DNA from: Mameliella sp. MMSF_3455
Lineage (GTDB): Bacteria > Pseudomonadota > Alphaproteobacteria > Rhodobacterales > Rhodobacteraceae
DNA: 64,000 nt
NCBI RefSeq assembly: GCF_030733205.1
Contig: NZ_JASHJL010000008.1
Location: 124,001-188,000, forward strand
Direction: 5' to 3'
Shown here: positions 42,655 through 51,755 of the stretch, one piece after another
Layout of the letters: each line of letters opens with the position of its first letter
Numbering within the stretch: the stretch's first letter is position 1
Translations under genes and position numbers: made by a program
Notes under the pieces: generated by a model
What the model was told of the DNA's origin: nothing
The model's input: only the letters and a program-made list of their open reading frames with translations
Databases searched by the model: none

Positions 42655-44367
42655 TCAGTCCCGCTTGCCGGCAAAGCGCTCTTGCCATTCCTCGCGCTCG
42701 GCGTCGGTGATCTTGCGGAAGGTCACGTCCGGCACGGTGAAGGCATGGCCGACGGGCAGGGCGGTCAGCGCCGCCGTGACATCGTCGGGCCATTCGGCAT
42801 CCTCGGCGTGCATGGCTTTCAGCAGGTCGGCGCAGGCATCGGGGATGAAGGGAGAGGAGATCACCGCGTAGAGCCGGATCAGGTTCAGCGCCAGGCGGAT
42901 CTGCGCGGCGGCTTGCTCCGGATCGGTTTTGAAGGTGGTCCAGGGGGCGACCTCTTGCAGGTACTCGTTGCCAAGCACCCAGGCCGCGCGCAGGGCGGCG
43001 GCGGCCTTGCGGATCTCGATGGCCTCCATGTGGGTTTCGTATTCCCGGACCTTGGCGGTCAGGTCGGCGATCAGCTTGGCCTCGGCCTCGCCGGGGGTGC
43101 CGCCCTCGGGGACCGCCTCGGAGAACTTCGAACGGCAGAATTTCGTGACGCGCGACGCGAAGTTGCCCAGCACGTCGGCGAGGTCCTTGTTGACGCCGGA
43201 CTGGAAGCTTTCCCAGGTGAATTCGCTGTCCGAGGTTTCGGGGACGTGGGACAGGAGCCACCAGCGCCAGTAGTCGGCGGGCAGGATGTCCAGCGCCTGG
43301 TCCATGAAGACGCCGCGCCCGCGCGAGGTGCTGAACTGGCCGCCGTCGTAGTTGAGGTAGTTGAACGACTTGATGTAATCGACCAGCTTCCACGGCTCGC
43401 CCGACCCGAGGATGGTGACCGGGAAGGAGAGGGTGTGGAAGGGGACGTTGTCCTTGCCCATGAACTGGGTATAGCGCACGTCGTCGGCGCCCTTGTCGGT
43501 GCGCCACCAGCGTTCCCAGTTGTCGCCCTTTCCGGCATCGACCCATTCCTGACCGCAGGCGATGTATTCGATCGGCGCGTCGAACCAGACGTAAAAGACC
43601 TTGCCTTCCATGCCCGGCCAGGGCGCGTCGCCCTTTTGCACCGGCACACCCCAGTCGAGGTCGCGGGTGATGCCCCGGTCCTGCAACCCGTCACCGTCGT
43701 TCAGCCATTTCTTGGCGATCGAGGTGGTCAGCACGGGCCAGCCTTGCCGTGTGTCGATCCATTCCTCGATCTGGTCCTTCATCGCGGACTGGCGCAGGTA
43801 GAGGTGCTTGGTCTCGCGCATCTCGAGGTCGGTGGAGCCGGAGATCGTCGAATGCGGGTTGATCAGGTCGACCGGGTCGAGCTGCTTGGTGCAGTTGTCG
43901 CACTGGTCGCCGCGGGCCGAGTCGAAGCCGCAGTTGGGGCAGGTGCCCTCGATGTAGCGGTCGGGCAGGAAACGGCCGTCGGCCTTGGAATACATCTGCG
44001 TTTCCGAGACTTCGCGGATCAGCCCGTTGTCGTCCAGCACCTTGGCGAAATGCTGGGTCAGCTTGCGGTTCTGCTCGGACGAGGAGCGCCCGAAGTGATC
44101 GAAGGACAGCCGGAAGCCCTCGGCCAGCTTCGACTGCACCTCCCACATCTCGGCACAGTAGTCGGCGACCGGCTTGCCCGCCTTGGCGGCGGCCAGTTCG
44201 GCGGGGGTGCCATGTTCGTCGGTCGCGCAGAGATACAGCACCTCGTGCCCGCGGGCGCGCAGGTAGCGGGCATAGAGGTCGGCAGGCAATTGCGAGCCGA
44301 CGAGATTGCCCAGGTGCTTGATGCCATTGATGTAGGGAATGGCAGAGGTGATGAGATGTCGGGCCAT
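42655..44367 (-). CDS. metG: Methionyl-tRNA synthetase
   Basis: A 570-residue class I aminoacyl-tRNA synthetase that charges tRNA-Met. The HIGH-type signature is H18-LGN in [15 protein letters not shown]; a zinc knuckle is [17 protein letters not shown]; the KMSKS-type loop reads [11 protein letters not shown], the form found in the MetG1 group. The anticodon-binding helical domain follows and there is no C-terminal dimerisation (Trbp111) domain. The ATG at 44367 gives the typical start [11 protein letters not shown]; longer frames upstream lack a ribosome-binding site. Confidence 0.95.
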   Translation of the reverse strand: MARHLITSAIPYINGIKHLGNLVGSQLPADLYARYLRARGHEVLYLCATDEHGTPAELAAAKAGKPVADYCAEMWEVQSKLAEGFRLSFDHFGRSSSEQNRKLTQHFAKVLDDNGLIREVSETQMYSKADGRFLPDRYIEGTCPNCGFDSARGDQCDNCTKQLDPVDLINPHSTISGSTDLEMRETKHLYLRQSAMKDQIEEWIDTRQGWPVLTTSIAKKWLNDGDGLQDRGITRDLDWGVPVQKGDAPWPGMEGKVFYVWFDAPIEYIACGQEWVDAGKGDNWERWWRTDKGADDVRYTQFMGKDNVPFHTLSFPVTILGSGEPWKLVDYIKSFNYLNYDGGQFSTSRGRGVFMDQALDILPADYWRWWLLSHVPETSDSEFTWESFQSGVNKDLADVLGNFASRVTKFCRSKFSEAVPEGGTPGEAEAKLIADLTAKVREYETHMEAIEIRKAAAALRAAWVLGNEYLQEVAPWTTFKTDPEQAAAQIRLALNLIRLYAVISSPFIPDACADLLKAMHAEDAEWPDDVTAALTALPVGHAFTVPDVTFRKITDAEREEWQERFAGKRD

Positions 44368-44554
44368 GATGTGCGCTTCTGTCAGAACCGGGGTTTGCGC
44401 ACGGTTTAGCCGCCAAGCGGCCCGAGGACCAGAGGGCGCTCCCGCTTTGTCGCAAACAGACCGCGATGCGGCGCTGCAGCGACGGAATCGCCCCCCGCCC
44501 CCGTGCGAGGCGGGGCCGGGTGAAACGAGCCTCTGACGCGAAGGAACCAGGGTG

Positions 44555-45829
44555 ATGTTGCAGGTTTTGTCGGGGGTCTGGGCCCTGCTTGTCGGCATGG
44601 TATTCATCATGATCGGCAACGGGATGCATTTCACGCTGATCGGTTTGCGCGGCGGGATCGAAGGGTTTTCGCCGGCCGAGCTGGCGATTGTCACCTCGGG
44701 GTATTTCGTCGGGTTCCTGTCGGGCGCGCGGCTGTCGCCGGGGATGATCCGGCGCGTCGGGCATGTCCGTGTCTTTGCCGCGCTGGGCAGCTTCATGTCG
44801 GCCGGGCTGATCGCCTTTCCCCTGATCGCCGAACCCTGGGCCTGGACCATCCTGCGGATCCTCGTCGGGTTCTGCATGTCGGGCGTCTATGTCACCGCCG
44901 AAAGCTGGCTGAACAACGCGGCCACGAACGAGACCCGCGGCAAGGTGCTGTCGGCCTACATGCTGGCGCAGACGCTGGGTGTCATCGCGGCGCAGGGTCT
45001 GCTGACCGTGGGGGATGCGGCCAGCGCGGCGCTGTTCATCGGCGCGTCAATCCTCGTCTCGCTGTCCTTCGGGCCGATCCTGCTGTCGGTGCAGCCGGCC
45101 CCGGCGACGGAACTGGCCAAGCCGATGGGGTTGATCGCGCTCTATCGCAATTCGCCGCTTGCAGCTGTGGGGATCTTTCTGCTGGGCGGCGTCTTTGCGG
45201 CGCAGTCGGGCATGGGCGCGGTCTATGCCACGCAGATCGGCATGAGCACCTCGCAGACCGCGCTGTTCGTGGCGATGAGCTTTGCCGGGAGCCTGGTGCT
45301 GCAATATCCGGTGGGCTGGCTGTCGGACCGGATGGACCGGCGATTGCTGATCCTTGGCGCCGCGCTGTTCGGGGGGGCGGCCTGCGGGCTGGGCTATGTC
45401 GCCGGCGAGATCAGGATCCTGATGGCGGCGGCCTTTCTCATGGGCGGGGTGGCGACGCCGCTTTACGCGCTCTTCATCGCCTACACGAACGACTATCTGC
45501 AGGTCGAGGACATGCCCGCGGCCTCTGGCGGCCTTGTCTTTGTCTACGGGCTTGGCGCGATTTTCGGGCCGCTGGCGGCCGGTGCTGTCATGGAATGGGT
45601 CGGGGCCGAGGGATTCTGGCTGGTGACGCTGGGCTTTTTCGCGGCGATTGCCGGCTATGCCGGGTGGCGGATGACGCAGCGCCCGGGGGTTCCGGTGGAC
45701 GAGACCGACAGCTACCTGGGTGTCTTGCCGACCTCGTCCCCGGTGGCGCTGGAAGCGGCCGGGGCATGGGCGGTCGACCAGGCCGAGGCCGAGGCGGAGC
45801 AGGAGGCGGCGACGGATCAGTCATCCTGA
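44555..45829 (+). CDS. MFS transporter (YcaD-like), member 1
   Basis: A 424-residue major facilitator with about twelve helices. The family signature [32 protein letters not shown] lies between helices 2 and 3 and [23 protein letters not shown] after helix 4, both as in YcaD. The acidic C-terminal tail ends in [14 protein letters not shown]. The substrate is unknown. ATG at 44555 has AAGGAA eight bases upstream; a GTG precedes it directly. Its 3' end overlaps by 13 bp the 3' end of a convergent related transporter gene. Confidence 0.88.
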   Translation: MLQVLSGVWALLVGMVFIMIGNGMHFTLIGLRGGIEGFSPAELAIVTSGYFVGFLSGARLSPGMIRRVGHVRVFAALGSFMSAGLIAFPLIAEPWAWTILRILVGFCMSGVYVTAESWLNNAATNETRGKVLSAYMLAQTLGVIAAQGLLTVGDAASAALFIGASILVSLSFGPILLSVQPAPATELAKPMGLIALYRNSPLAAVGIFLLGGVFAAQSGMGAVYATQIGMSTSQTALFVAMSFAGSLVLQYPVGWLSDRMDRRLLILGAALFGGAACGLGYVAGEIRILMAAAFLMGGVATPLYALFIAYTNDYLQVEDMPAASGGLVFVYGLGAIFGPLAAGAVMEWVGAEGFWLVTLGFFAAIAGYAGWRMTQRPGVPVDETDSYLGVLPTSSPVALEAAGAWAVDQAEAEAEQEAATDQSS

Positions 45830-47052
45830 TCCGGGCGGTCGCGGAAGCCTGACAGCAGGCGCCCCACCAGGAAGGTCGAGCGCGGCGTATAGATATAGCG
45901 CGTGCGGGTTTCCCTGGCGCGGCCCCTGCCCATCCGGACCAGGCCGAAGACCACCAGCAGCGCGTGCCCGGCGGCGATCATGACGAAAAGCGCGGGCGGG
46001 CCGTAAAGCTCGATCAGGGCCGAGGCGAACCAGGGCGCGGCGATGGCGCCCACGGCAAACCAGAACATCAGCGCCGCAGACAGGGCGATGCGTTCCTCGC
46101 TGGCGGCAAAGTCATGCGCGTGGGCGGCGGCGATCGAGAAGATCGGAAAGGTGGTCAGGCCGAAGATGGCGGCGGTCAGCATGATCCCGGGGGTGGGCAG
46201 GCCCGTGGCCAGCGCGGTCAGCGTGCAACTGCCGATGGCCGCGACCGACAGCCAGACCAGCACCCAGCGCCGGTCATAGCGGTCGGCCAGCCAGCCCACC
46301 GGGTATTGTGCCAGCGCCCCGCCGGCCACGAAGGAGGCGAGGAAAAAGGCGATCTGCGCGGTTTCCAGCCCGACGCCGGTGCCGTAGAGCGGGCCGACCA
46401 TGCGGAACGAGGAACTGGACAGCGCGGCCACCAGCACACCGGCGACCGCGAGGGGCGAGCGCGCCCAAGCCAGGCCCGGGGTCAGGCGCGGGGCGTCGGG
46501 GGTTTCCGGCGGGCGCAGGCGGCTCAGCGTCAGCGGCAACAGGGCGGCGGTGCAGAGCAGTGCCAGCAGCGTGTAGCTGACGTAATGCGCGGGCGGCAGG
46601 ATCGAGATCATCAACTGCGCGCTCAGCGAGGCGACGAGGTCGGCGAGGCGATAGGCGCCGGTGGCGCGGCCCCGGGTCTCGTTCGTGACCTTGGCGTGCA
46701 GCCAGGCCTCGATCACCGTGTAGCAGCCGGCGACGCAGAGCCCCTGGCCGATCCGCAGCGTCGCCCATGCATAGGGGTTTTCCACCAAGACGTGGCCGAG
46801 GATGCCGATGGTGCCCAGCGCCGTGAAGGCGGCGAAGGCGCGTGAATGGCCCACCGACCCCATGAGTCGCGGCGCCCACCAGCAACCGATGAAGAACCCG
46901 GCGAAATGCGCCGAGCCCAAGAGGCCGATCTGCGTTGTCGTGAAGTTCAGTGCCAGCCCTGAGAGCGCGTCGAGCGGGCCGACGCTGCCCGAGGAAAGCT
47001 GCAACAGGATGACCGAAAGAAAGAGCGAGGCAAAGGAGATGATCAGGCGCAT
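45817..47052 (-). CDS. MFS transporter (YcaD-like), member 2
   Basis: A 411-residue major facilitator related to its convergent neighbour: the same signature region (HFAGFFIGCWWAPRLMGSVGHSRAFAAF) and EAWLHAKVTNETRGRATGAYRL are present. About twelve hydrophobic helices are seen; the C-terminus is basic (RARETRTRYIYTPRSTF). The substrate is unknown. The start ATG at 47052 lies 78 bp after the imuA-like gene stop on the same strand, so it could be read with imuA. The convergence of two related transporters suggests an old inverted duplication or separate acquisition. Confidence 0.87.
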   Translation of the reverse strand: MRLIISFASLFLSVILLQLSSGSVGPLDALSGLALNFTTTQIGLLGSAHFAGFFIGCWWAPRLMGSVGHSRAFAAFTALGTIGILGHVLVENPYAWATLRIGQGLCVAGCYTVIEAWLHAKVTNETRGRATGAYRLADLVASLSAQLMISILPPAHYVSYTLLALLCTAALLPLTLSRLRPPETPDAPRLTPGLAWARSPLAVAGVLVAALSSSSFRMVGPLYGTGVGLETAQIAFFLASFVAGGALAQYPVGWLADRYDRRWVLVWLSVAAIGSCTLTALATGLPTPGIMLTAAIFGLTTFPIFSIAAAHAHDFAASEERIALSAALMFWFAVGAIAAPWFASALIELYGPPALFVMIAAGHALLVVFGLVRMGRGRARETRTRYIYTPRSTFLVGRLLSGFRDRPDQDD

Positions 47053-47130
47053 GGGGTGTTTCTGCCCGCTCGGGCGGCGGAAGTCAGGTGGCTTCGCGAC
47101 AAAATCTTGTCGTTTCGGCCGTGGCGTCCG

Positions 47131-47739
47131 CTAGTCGGGGGTGGGCCAGTCGTGCAGCTTTCCCCCCTCCAGCCGCCAGGTTCTGGGCGGCTGCATCCGG
47201 GCGCGCAGCCGGTCTATGCGCCAGGCGGTCTGTTCCGGCGCATGGAGGGGATCGCAGCGAAGCCGCGTCTCGACCCCCGGCGCGCCGCCCGCGCCGGGCG
47301 TCAGGATCAGCCCCAGCGGGCGGCACAGCCCCATGCCCGCCCCGGCCTCTGCCGCAAGGTGCAGCCGGCGCACCGGGGTCATCGGGGGTGGGTCAGCCAG
47401 GTCCCCCACCACCACCGGCGCCGCACCGCTGCGCAGCGCCTCTTCCATCGCCCAGAGGCTGTCGTCGGGGCGGTCGGTGGCGGCAAAGATCACCTCTCCC
47501 GGGGGCAGGATCGCCTGCATGCCGCAGGGGTTGAGCTGATCCGGGCTGTGGCGGCGGGTGATCCAGATCACCGGCCCGCCCGCCTGGGCCGCGACGTGCA
47601 GCGCCAGCGTGCGCCGGGCCTGGCCGCAGAGTTCGTGCACGCGGGCAAGCGGCAGCAGGATGTCGCGCCACAGAACCAGCGCGGGGGCGGCGCATGGGGG
47701 CGGCGGGTGAGCAGGGCAGAGGCCATCGTCATGCGGCAA
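47131..47739 (-). CDS. imuA: ImuA-like SOS mutagenesis accessory protein (orphan)
   Basis: A 202-residue protein of the RecA-like ImuA group, which assists ImuB and DnaE2 in error-prone repair. Recognisable parts are LPLARVHELCGQARRTLALHVAAQ, PVIWITRRHSPDQLNPCGM, GEVIFAATDRPDDSLWAMEEAL and VGDLADPPPMTPVRRLHLAAE. The only in-frame upstream start is TTG at 47739, ten bases after a LexA box, which suggests a leaderless or very short leader transcript. In most alphaproteobacteria imuB and dnaE2 follow; here an MFS gene does, so the gene stands alone. Confidence 0.8.
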   Translation of the reverse strand: MPHDDGLCPAHPPPPCAAPALVLWRDILLPLARVHELCGQARRTLALHVAAQAGGPVIWITRRHSPDQLNPCGMQAILPPGEVIFAATDRPDDSLWAMEEALRSGAAPVVVGDLADPPPMTPVRRLHLAAEAGAGMGLCRPLGLILTPGAGGAPGVETRLRCDPLHAPEQTAWRIDRLRARMQPPRTWRLEGGKLHDWPTPD

Positions 47740-47748
47740 GATTAACGT

Positions 47749-47763
47749 GTTCTCATTTTGTTC
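47749..47763. promoter_or_regulatory. LexA (SOS) box, GTTC-N7-GTTC
   Basis: The sequence GTTCTCATTTTGTTC is a perfect match to the alphaproteobacterial SOS box GTTC-N7-GTTC. It lies ten bases upstream of the imuA-like start on the minus strand, where bound LexA would block its promoter, and about 118 bases upstream of the divergent aldo/keto reductase gene. Confidence 0.85.
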
Positions 47764-47880
47764 TCAAGCGCGGAGTCCGGCCTGCCCGACGGAAATGCGC
47801 CGGGATCGGTGCCTCTTGCCATCCCGGCTGGGCCTGTCATTTTGGCGCCCGACCGACGATTTCAGACAAGGGCCTTTCCC

Positions 47881-48927
47881 ATGAAGATGAACCCGCTGGG
47901 CCGCACCGGCCTGATGGTGTCCGAATTGTGCCTGGGCACGATGACTTTCGGCAACCAGACCCCGCCCGAAGAGGCCCATCGCCAGATCGACAGGGCGCTG
48001 GAGGCCGGAATCAATTTCATGGACACCGCCGAGATGTACCCGGTGAACCCGGTGCGGGCCGAAACCCTTGGCCGGACGGAGGAGATCATCGGCGACTGGA
48101 ATGCCGCCTCGGGCCGCCGGTCGGAGTGGATCCTGGCCACCAAGCATTCCGGCGAAGGCAGCATGGCGCGCGACGGGGCGCCGATCACCTCGAAAACGAT
48201 CCGCGACACGGTCGAGGAGGCGCTGAAACGGCTCAAGACCGATTACATCGACCTCTACCAGTTCCACTGGCCGAACCGGGGCAGCTACATGTTCCGCAAG
48301 AACTGGCGCTATGACCCCTCGCAATCGGGCTGGACCCGCGCGCAGGTGGTGGCGGACATGGAGGATTGCCTGGACGCGCTGCAGGCCGAGGTCGAACGCG
48401 GCACCATCCGCGCATTCGGCCTGTCGAACGAAAGCGCCTGGGGCACGGCGCTGTGGCTGGAGGCGGCGGAGCGGGTCGGCGGGCCGCGCGTGGCCTCGAT
48501 CCAGAACGAATACTCGCTGCTGTGCCGGCTGGCCGATACCGACCTGGCCGAGCTGATGGTCTACGAGGAGGTGGGCCTGCTGCCCTTCTCGCCGCTGGGT
48601 GCCGGGTTCCTGACCGGCAAGTACCAGGGCGGCGCGGTGCCCGAGGGCTCGCGCATGTCGCTGAACGAGACGATGGGCGGACGGCTGAACCCGCGTGTCT
48701 TCGAGGCGGTGGAGGCCTATCTGGGCGTGGCGCGGGAGTTTGGCCTGGACCCGGTGCACATGGCGCTGGCCTGGTCCGCGCGGCGGCCTTTCGTGGCCTC
48801 CTCGATCTTTGGCGCGACCACGATGGACCAGTTGGAGCACCTGCTGGGGGCCAGCGACCTGGTACTGTCCGACGAGCTGCTGGAACGCCTGGACGAGGTC
48901 CACAAGGCGCATCCGATGCCCTATTGA
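47881..48927 (+). CDS. Aldo/keto reductase (Tas-like)
   Basis: A 348-residue NADP(H)-dependent aldo/keto reductase with a TIM-barrel fold. The catalytic tetrad is visible as D and Y in FMDTAEMYPVNP, lysine in ILATKHSGEG and histidine in LYQFHWPNRG. The PVNP loop and the long insertion with MFRKNWRYDPSQSG are typical of the Tas/YhdN-like subgroup. The C-terminal cofactor stretch is SIFGATTMDQLEHLL. The ATG at 47881 follows a short leader that shares its upstream DNA with the SOS-controlled imuA. Substrate unknown. Confidence 0.92.
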   Translation: MKMNPLGRTGLMVSELCLGTMTFGNQTPPEEAHRQIDRALEAGINFMDTAEMYPVNPVRAETLGRTEEIIGDWNAASGRRSEWILATKHSGEGSMARDGAPITSKTIRDTVEEALKRLKTDYIDLYQFHWPNRGSYMFRKNWRYDPSQSGWTRAQVVADMEDCLDALQAEVERGTIRAFGLSNESAWGTALWLEAAERVGGPRVASIQNEYSLLCRLADTDLAELMVYEEVGLLPFSPLGAGFLTGKYQGGAVPEGSRMSLNETMGGRLNPRVFEAVEAYLGVAREFGLDPVHMALAWSARRPFVASSIFGATTMDQLEHLLGASDLVLSDELLERLDEVHKAHPMPY

Positions 48928-48993
48928 GCCACGCGCTTCGCAGGCTGTCCGGCCTTGGACAGCCTGCGGGTGACGGGGGCGGACGGGCGCAGG

Positions 48994-50382
48994 TCAGAGC
49001 ACGAAGTCATCCGCCGTCAGGCCGGTGACATTGGCCACGCGGATCTCGGCGTCCGCTGTGCCGTCGCCATTGGCATCGAGTTGCACGATCGTGGACCCCG
49101 TGGCGGTTTCCAGAAGGCGCAGCTCGGCGTTGCCGGACGGCGCAAAGCCGGCGGTGCCGCGGAACTCGAAGACACCCGGCGAAAGCCCGGCCACGACGAT
49201 CAGGTCGATGCCCTGTTCGAAATCGAGGATCTGGTCGCGGTTCGCGCCCACCGCTGTTTCGGCGGTGCTGCGGAACACGAAACTGTCCGCATCCTGTCCG
49301 CCGGTGAGGAAGTCGCGCCCGAGACCGCCGGCCAACTCATCCTCGCCCGCGCGGCCGCGCAGGATGTCGTTGCCGTCGCCGCCTTCGAGCGTGTCGTCGC
49401 CGTTGCCGCCGTCGATGGTGTCCAGCCCGTCACCGCCATTCAGGACGTCACTGCCGTCCTGGCCGACGAGGATGTCGTTGCCGGTGCCGCCGTCAACGCT
49501 GTCGTCGCCGGCGTTGGCATTGATGGTGTCGTCGTTGAAGCCGCCGTCAATGGAATCATTGCCCGCGCCACCAAGGATCGCGTCATTGCCGGCATCGCCG
49601 GCAAGGAAATCGTCGCCGCCGCGACCAAGCAGGGTGTCGTCATCGTTGCCGCCGGAGAATTCGTCGGTGAAGGCGCCGCCGGCCAGCGTGTCGAGCCCTG
49701 CGCCGCCCGACACCGTGCCGACTGCCTTGCCGCTGCCTCCTTCGTACCTGTCATTGCCGTCGTCCAGATCGATTCCGCCGATCATCTCTCCGGCGTTTCG
49801 GATGACGTCGATGGCGCCGCTGCCGCTGTAGGACCGGGTCAGCCCCTGGATCACGCCACTGTTGTCCAGGGCAGTGATGCCGGACGCAGCGGAAAAGTCG
49901 GTGAAGACCCCCGTATCCTGCGCGGTAATGGTGCCTGTGTTGATGGCCGTGACGACACCGGTGCCGGAATAAAGCACCAGGCCGTCGCTGCGCGCCGAGA
50001 TATGGCCGTGGTTGTCGACCCGGATCACCGCCGCCCCATCGTTCGCACGCAGGTCGATCGCGTCGGAATCGGACTGGATGGTGCCGAAGTTGACGACATT
50101 GCCCGTCGTCGACAACGTGGCGTTGATCGCATCCGAGGTGCTGGACCCGACGTAGCCTGCCTGGCCGATCTCGAGGAATGTGTTGGTCCCGCTGTTGATG
50201 TCGATCGCCTGCCCCGAGAAGGCCTGCACGGCGCCCAGAACGGTGATCCTGACTTCTCCGGTTGCGTCTATGGCATCGCCGCTCGTTGAGGACAGGGACC
50301 CAAGTACGGAGACAAATCCGGTTTCACCAGAGCTGAGGTCCTGGTTCGTTGTCGTGTTGCTGGTGATCGTGAAACTGGCCAT
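48994..50382 (-). CDS. RTX (hemolysin-type calcium-binding repeat) secreted protein
   Basis: A 462-residue, strongly acidic, Gly/Asp-rich protein. Residues 1 to about 210 contain repeated short beta-strands (for example DAIDATGEVRITVLGAVQAF, and IDLRANDGAAVIRVDNHG), suggesting a beta-helix. From about 220 to 370 there are nonapeptide repeats of the GGxGxDxLx type (GGNGDDTLEGGDGND, GGAGNDSIDGG) that bind calcium outside the cell. The C-terminus (AEIRVANVTGLTADDFVL) looks like the type I secretion signal region. No protease motif is present and no type I secretion genes are nearby. The start at 50382 follows AGGAGAG. Confidence 0.88.
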   Translation of the reverse strand: MASFTITSNTTTNQDLSSGETGFVSVLGSLSSTSGDAIDATGEVRITVLGAVQAFSGQAIDINSGTNTFLEIGQAGYVGSSTSDAINATLSTTGNVVNFGTIQSDSDAIDLRANDGAAVIRVDNHGHISARSDGLVLYSGTGVVTAINTGTITAQDTGVFTDFSAASGITALDNSGVIQGLTRSYSGSGAIDVIRNAGEMIGGIDLDDGNDRYEGGSGKAVGTVSGGAGLDTLAGGAFTDEFSGGNDDDTLLGRGGDDFLAGDAGNDAILGGAGNDSIDGGFNDDTINANAGDDSVDGGTGNDILVGQDGSDVLNGGDGLDTIDGGNGDDTLEGGDGNDILRGRAGEDELAGGLGRDFLTGGQDADSFVFRSTAETAVGANRDQILDFEQGIDLIVVAGLSPGVFEFRGTAGFAPSGNAELRLLETATGSTIVQLDANGDGTADAEIRVANVTGLTADDFVL

Positions 50383-50397
50383 GGCGGACTCTCCTGT

Positions 50398-50417
50398 TTA
50401 CCAATGTCGTTACCAAT
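50398..50417. promoter_or_regulatory. Direct repeat upstream of the RTX gene
   Basis: The octamer TTACCAAT (ATTGGTAA on the RTX gene's strand) occurs twice, at 50398-50405 and 50410-50417, 12 bp apart. It sits about 16-35 bases before the start codon in an A+T-richer patch, where a regulator or the core promoter could lie. There is no other support. Confidence 0.35.
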
Positions 50418-50568
50418 TAATTGCCTTGCCCCTGTCCGGCCGGTGGCCCGTGCGGGTTGCCGCGTTGACGCAAATCACGTCGCCGCGTGAACAGGTGGCA
50501 GGTGCAGATGCTTGCACATAATGAATCCGGATGGCAGCGGTTTCGGGTGATCCAGATCACCGGGGCCC

Positions 50569-51444
50569 TCACCCGCGCGGATCATGCCCCACCTTTGCCT
50601 CCAGCGCCGTGACGTGGTCGGGCAGGGCGCGGGCGGTGATGCTGGCCTCTTTCACGAGGTGGTCGAAATGGCGGGTGATCGCGGTCACGCGTTCGGTGTC
50701 GCGGAAGGCCAGGTAGTTGCGGCCCAGGTAGAGCACCGCCAGGAGTGGCCCGAAGACCACGACCGGCGCCGAGTAGAGCCGTCGGGCGTCGAAGAGATAG
50801 ATCCGGAGCCGCGGGTAGAGCGTGGCGCTCAGTTCGGCCAGTTGCCTGAGTTGCGCGCGCCGGACCTCTGCCGGGATGCCGGCGTAATAGCCCACGCCTT
50901 CGGCGAAACTCTCGATCTCGTAGAGCGGAAAGGCGATTTCATAATCGGATTTCGAGGCGCGCATCCAGTCCAGCCGGTCCTCGGAGGCGTTGATCGCCTG
51001 TTCGGTGGTGCGGCCCAGATGCGGCCCGTATTCCCACTCCAGCACCGCCCGCGTCTTGAGCATGTCGGGAAGGGCGGCGGGAACGTGCCGGATCTTGTAT
51101 CCCTCCGCCTCGCGGTGCCAGCGAAAGATCTGTTCATCCACCAGTGCCCGGGGCGCCTCTGTCAGGGTCAGGGAGGTCGCCAGCAGGTCGGCGGCGGATT
51201 CCGGTCGGTCCGAGAGGCCAAGCAACCAGTCCGACGACACGCCAAGCGCCTGCGCGCAGGACCCGACAAGCTGGGCGTTGGGAAGGCGCGCGCCGGTGTC
51301 CTTGAGCAGTTGCGAGATGGTCGAGCGGTCCACGCCCACGGCCCGCGCCAGCGCGGTCTGGTTCGACCCGGCCCGCTGCATCGCCTCGGCCAGCCGTTTG
51401 CGCAGAAGGTCCGCGCGCGCCCGCTTGTCGATAATCTTGCTCAT
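50569..51444 (-). CDS. XRE family transcriptional regulator with large C-terminal domain
   Basis: A 291-residue DNA-binding protein. Residues of about 10-75 form a lambda-repressor-type helix-turn-helix (MQRAGSNQTALARAVGVDRS, TISQLLKD). The remaining 210 residues do not match a domain I know; they contain several aromatic stretches (FPLYEIESFAEGVGYYAG, FGPLLAVLYLGRNYLAF) and could bind an effector or partner. The ATG at 51444 fits the start of the helix-turn-helix. It is divergent from the DUF2061/desaturase pair; a short dyad lies immediately upstream. Confidence 0.82.
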   Translation of the reverse strand: MSKIIDKRARADLLRKRLAEAMQRAGSNQTALARAVGVDRSTISQLLKDTGARLPNAQLVGSCAQALGVSSDWLLGLSDRPESAADLLATSLTLTEAPRALVDEQIFRWHREAEGYKIRHVPAALPDMLKTRAVLEWEYGPHLGRTTEQAINASEDRLDWMRASKSDYEIAFPLYEIESFAEGVGYYAGIPAEVRRAQLRQLAELSATLYPRLRIYLFDARRLYSAPVVVFGPLLAVLYLGRNYLAFRDTERVTAITRHFDHLVKEASITARALPDHVTALEAKVGHDPRG

Positions 51445-51447
51445 ATA

Positions 51448-51461
51448 GTGATTTTTGTCAC
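51448..51461. promoter_or_regulatory. Short dyad in the XRE/DUF2061 divergent region
   Basis: GTGA-N6-TCAC (GTGATTTTTGTCAC) lies only four bases upstream of the XRE start codon and within 100 bp of the divergent DUF2061 start. It could be the autoregulatory operator of the XRE protein; the half-sites are short, so confidence is low. Confidence 0.3.
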
Positions 51462-51551
51462 GGAATGCGAGAAATGTGAACCATAGACAGGATGCCACCC
51501 CGCTTGCGCGCCCGTTACCTTGGCCCCGTGATCAATACATTCGGAGGTTCT

Positions 51552-51755
51552 ATGGAAACGCGGGCGCGTACGCTTGTGAAATCCGTCCTGTGGACGGCAC
51601 TGGGGCTGGTGATGATGGCCGGGGTGGGCCTGGCCTTTACAGGCTCTTTGGCACTCGGGGGCGGGATGGCGGTGGTGAACGCCGTGATCGGATTCCTGTC
51701 CTACCTGGTCTACGAGCGTGTCTGGTCGGGCATTCGCTGGGGGCGTCATGTCTGA
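51552..51755 (+). CDS. DUF2061 membrane protein
   Basis: A 67-residue protein of DUF2061 with two predicted transmembrane helices (SVLWTALGLVMMAGVGLAFTG and a second starting at LGGGMAVVNAVIGFLSYLVY) and a basic end (ERVWSGIRWGRHV). The ATG at 51552 is chosen because GGAGG lies six bases upstream. It overlaps the following desaturase gene by 8 bp, a common pairing in Rhodobacteraceae as far as I recall. Molecular function is unknown. Confidence 0.8.
   Translation: METRARTLVKSVLWTALGLVMMAGVGLAFTGSLALGGGMAVVNAVIGFLSYLVYERVWSGIRWGRHV

Noticed and set aside
41242-44409. Open frame of about 1055 codons on the plus strand
   Set aside because: It runs antisense to the MATE exporter and metG, both with complete family motifs; its own translation is low-complexity and charged. 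An artefact of base composition.
49300-49740. Tandem DNA repeats in the RTX gene as possible CRISPR or satellite array
   Set aside because: The periodicity comes from the codons of the GGxGxDxLx protein repeats; units vary in sequence and there are no spacers.
50546-50561. GGTGATC/GATCACC dyad after the XRE gene
   Set aside because: Seven-base arms with a two-base centre and no T-run on either strand; too weak for a terminator, and no gene start nearby.
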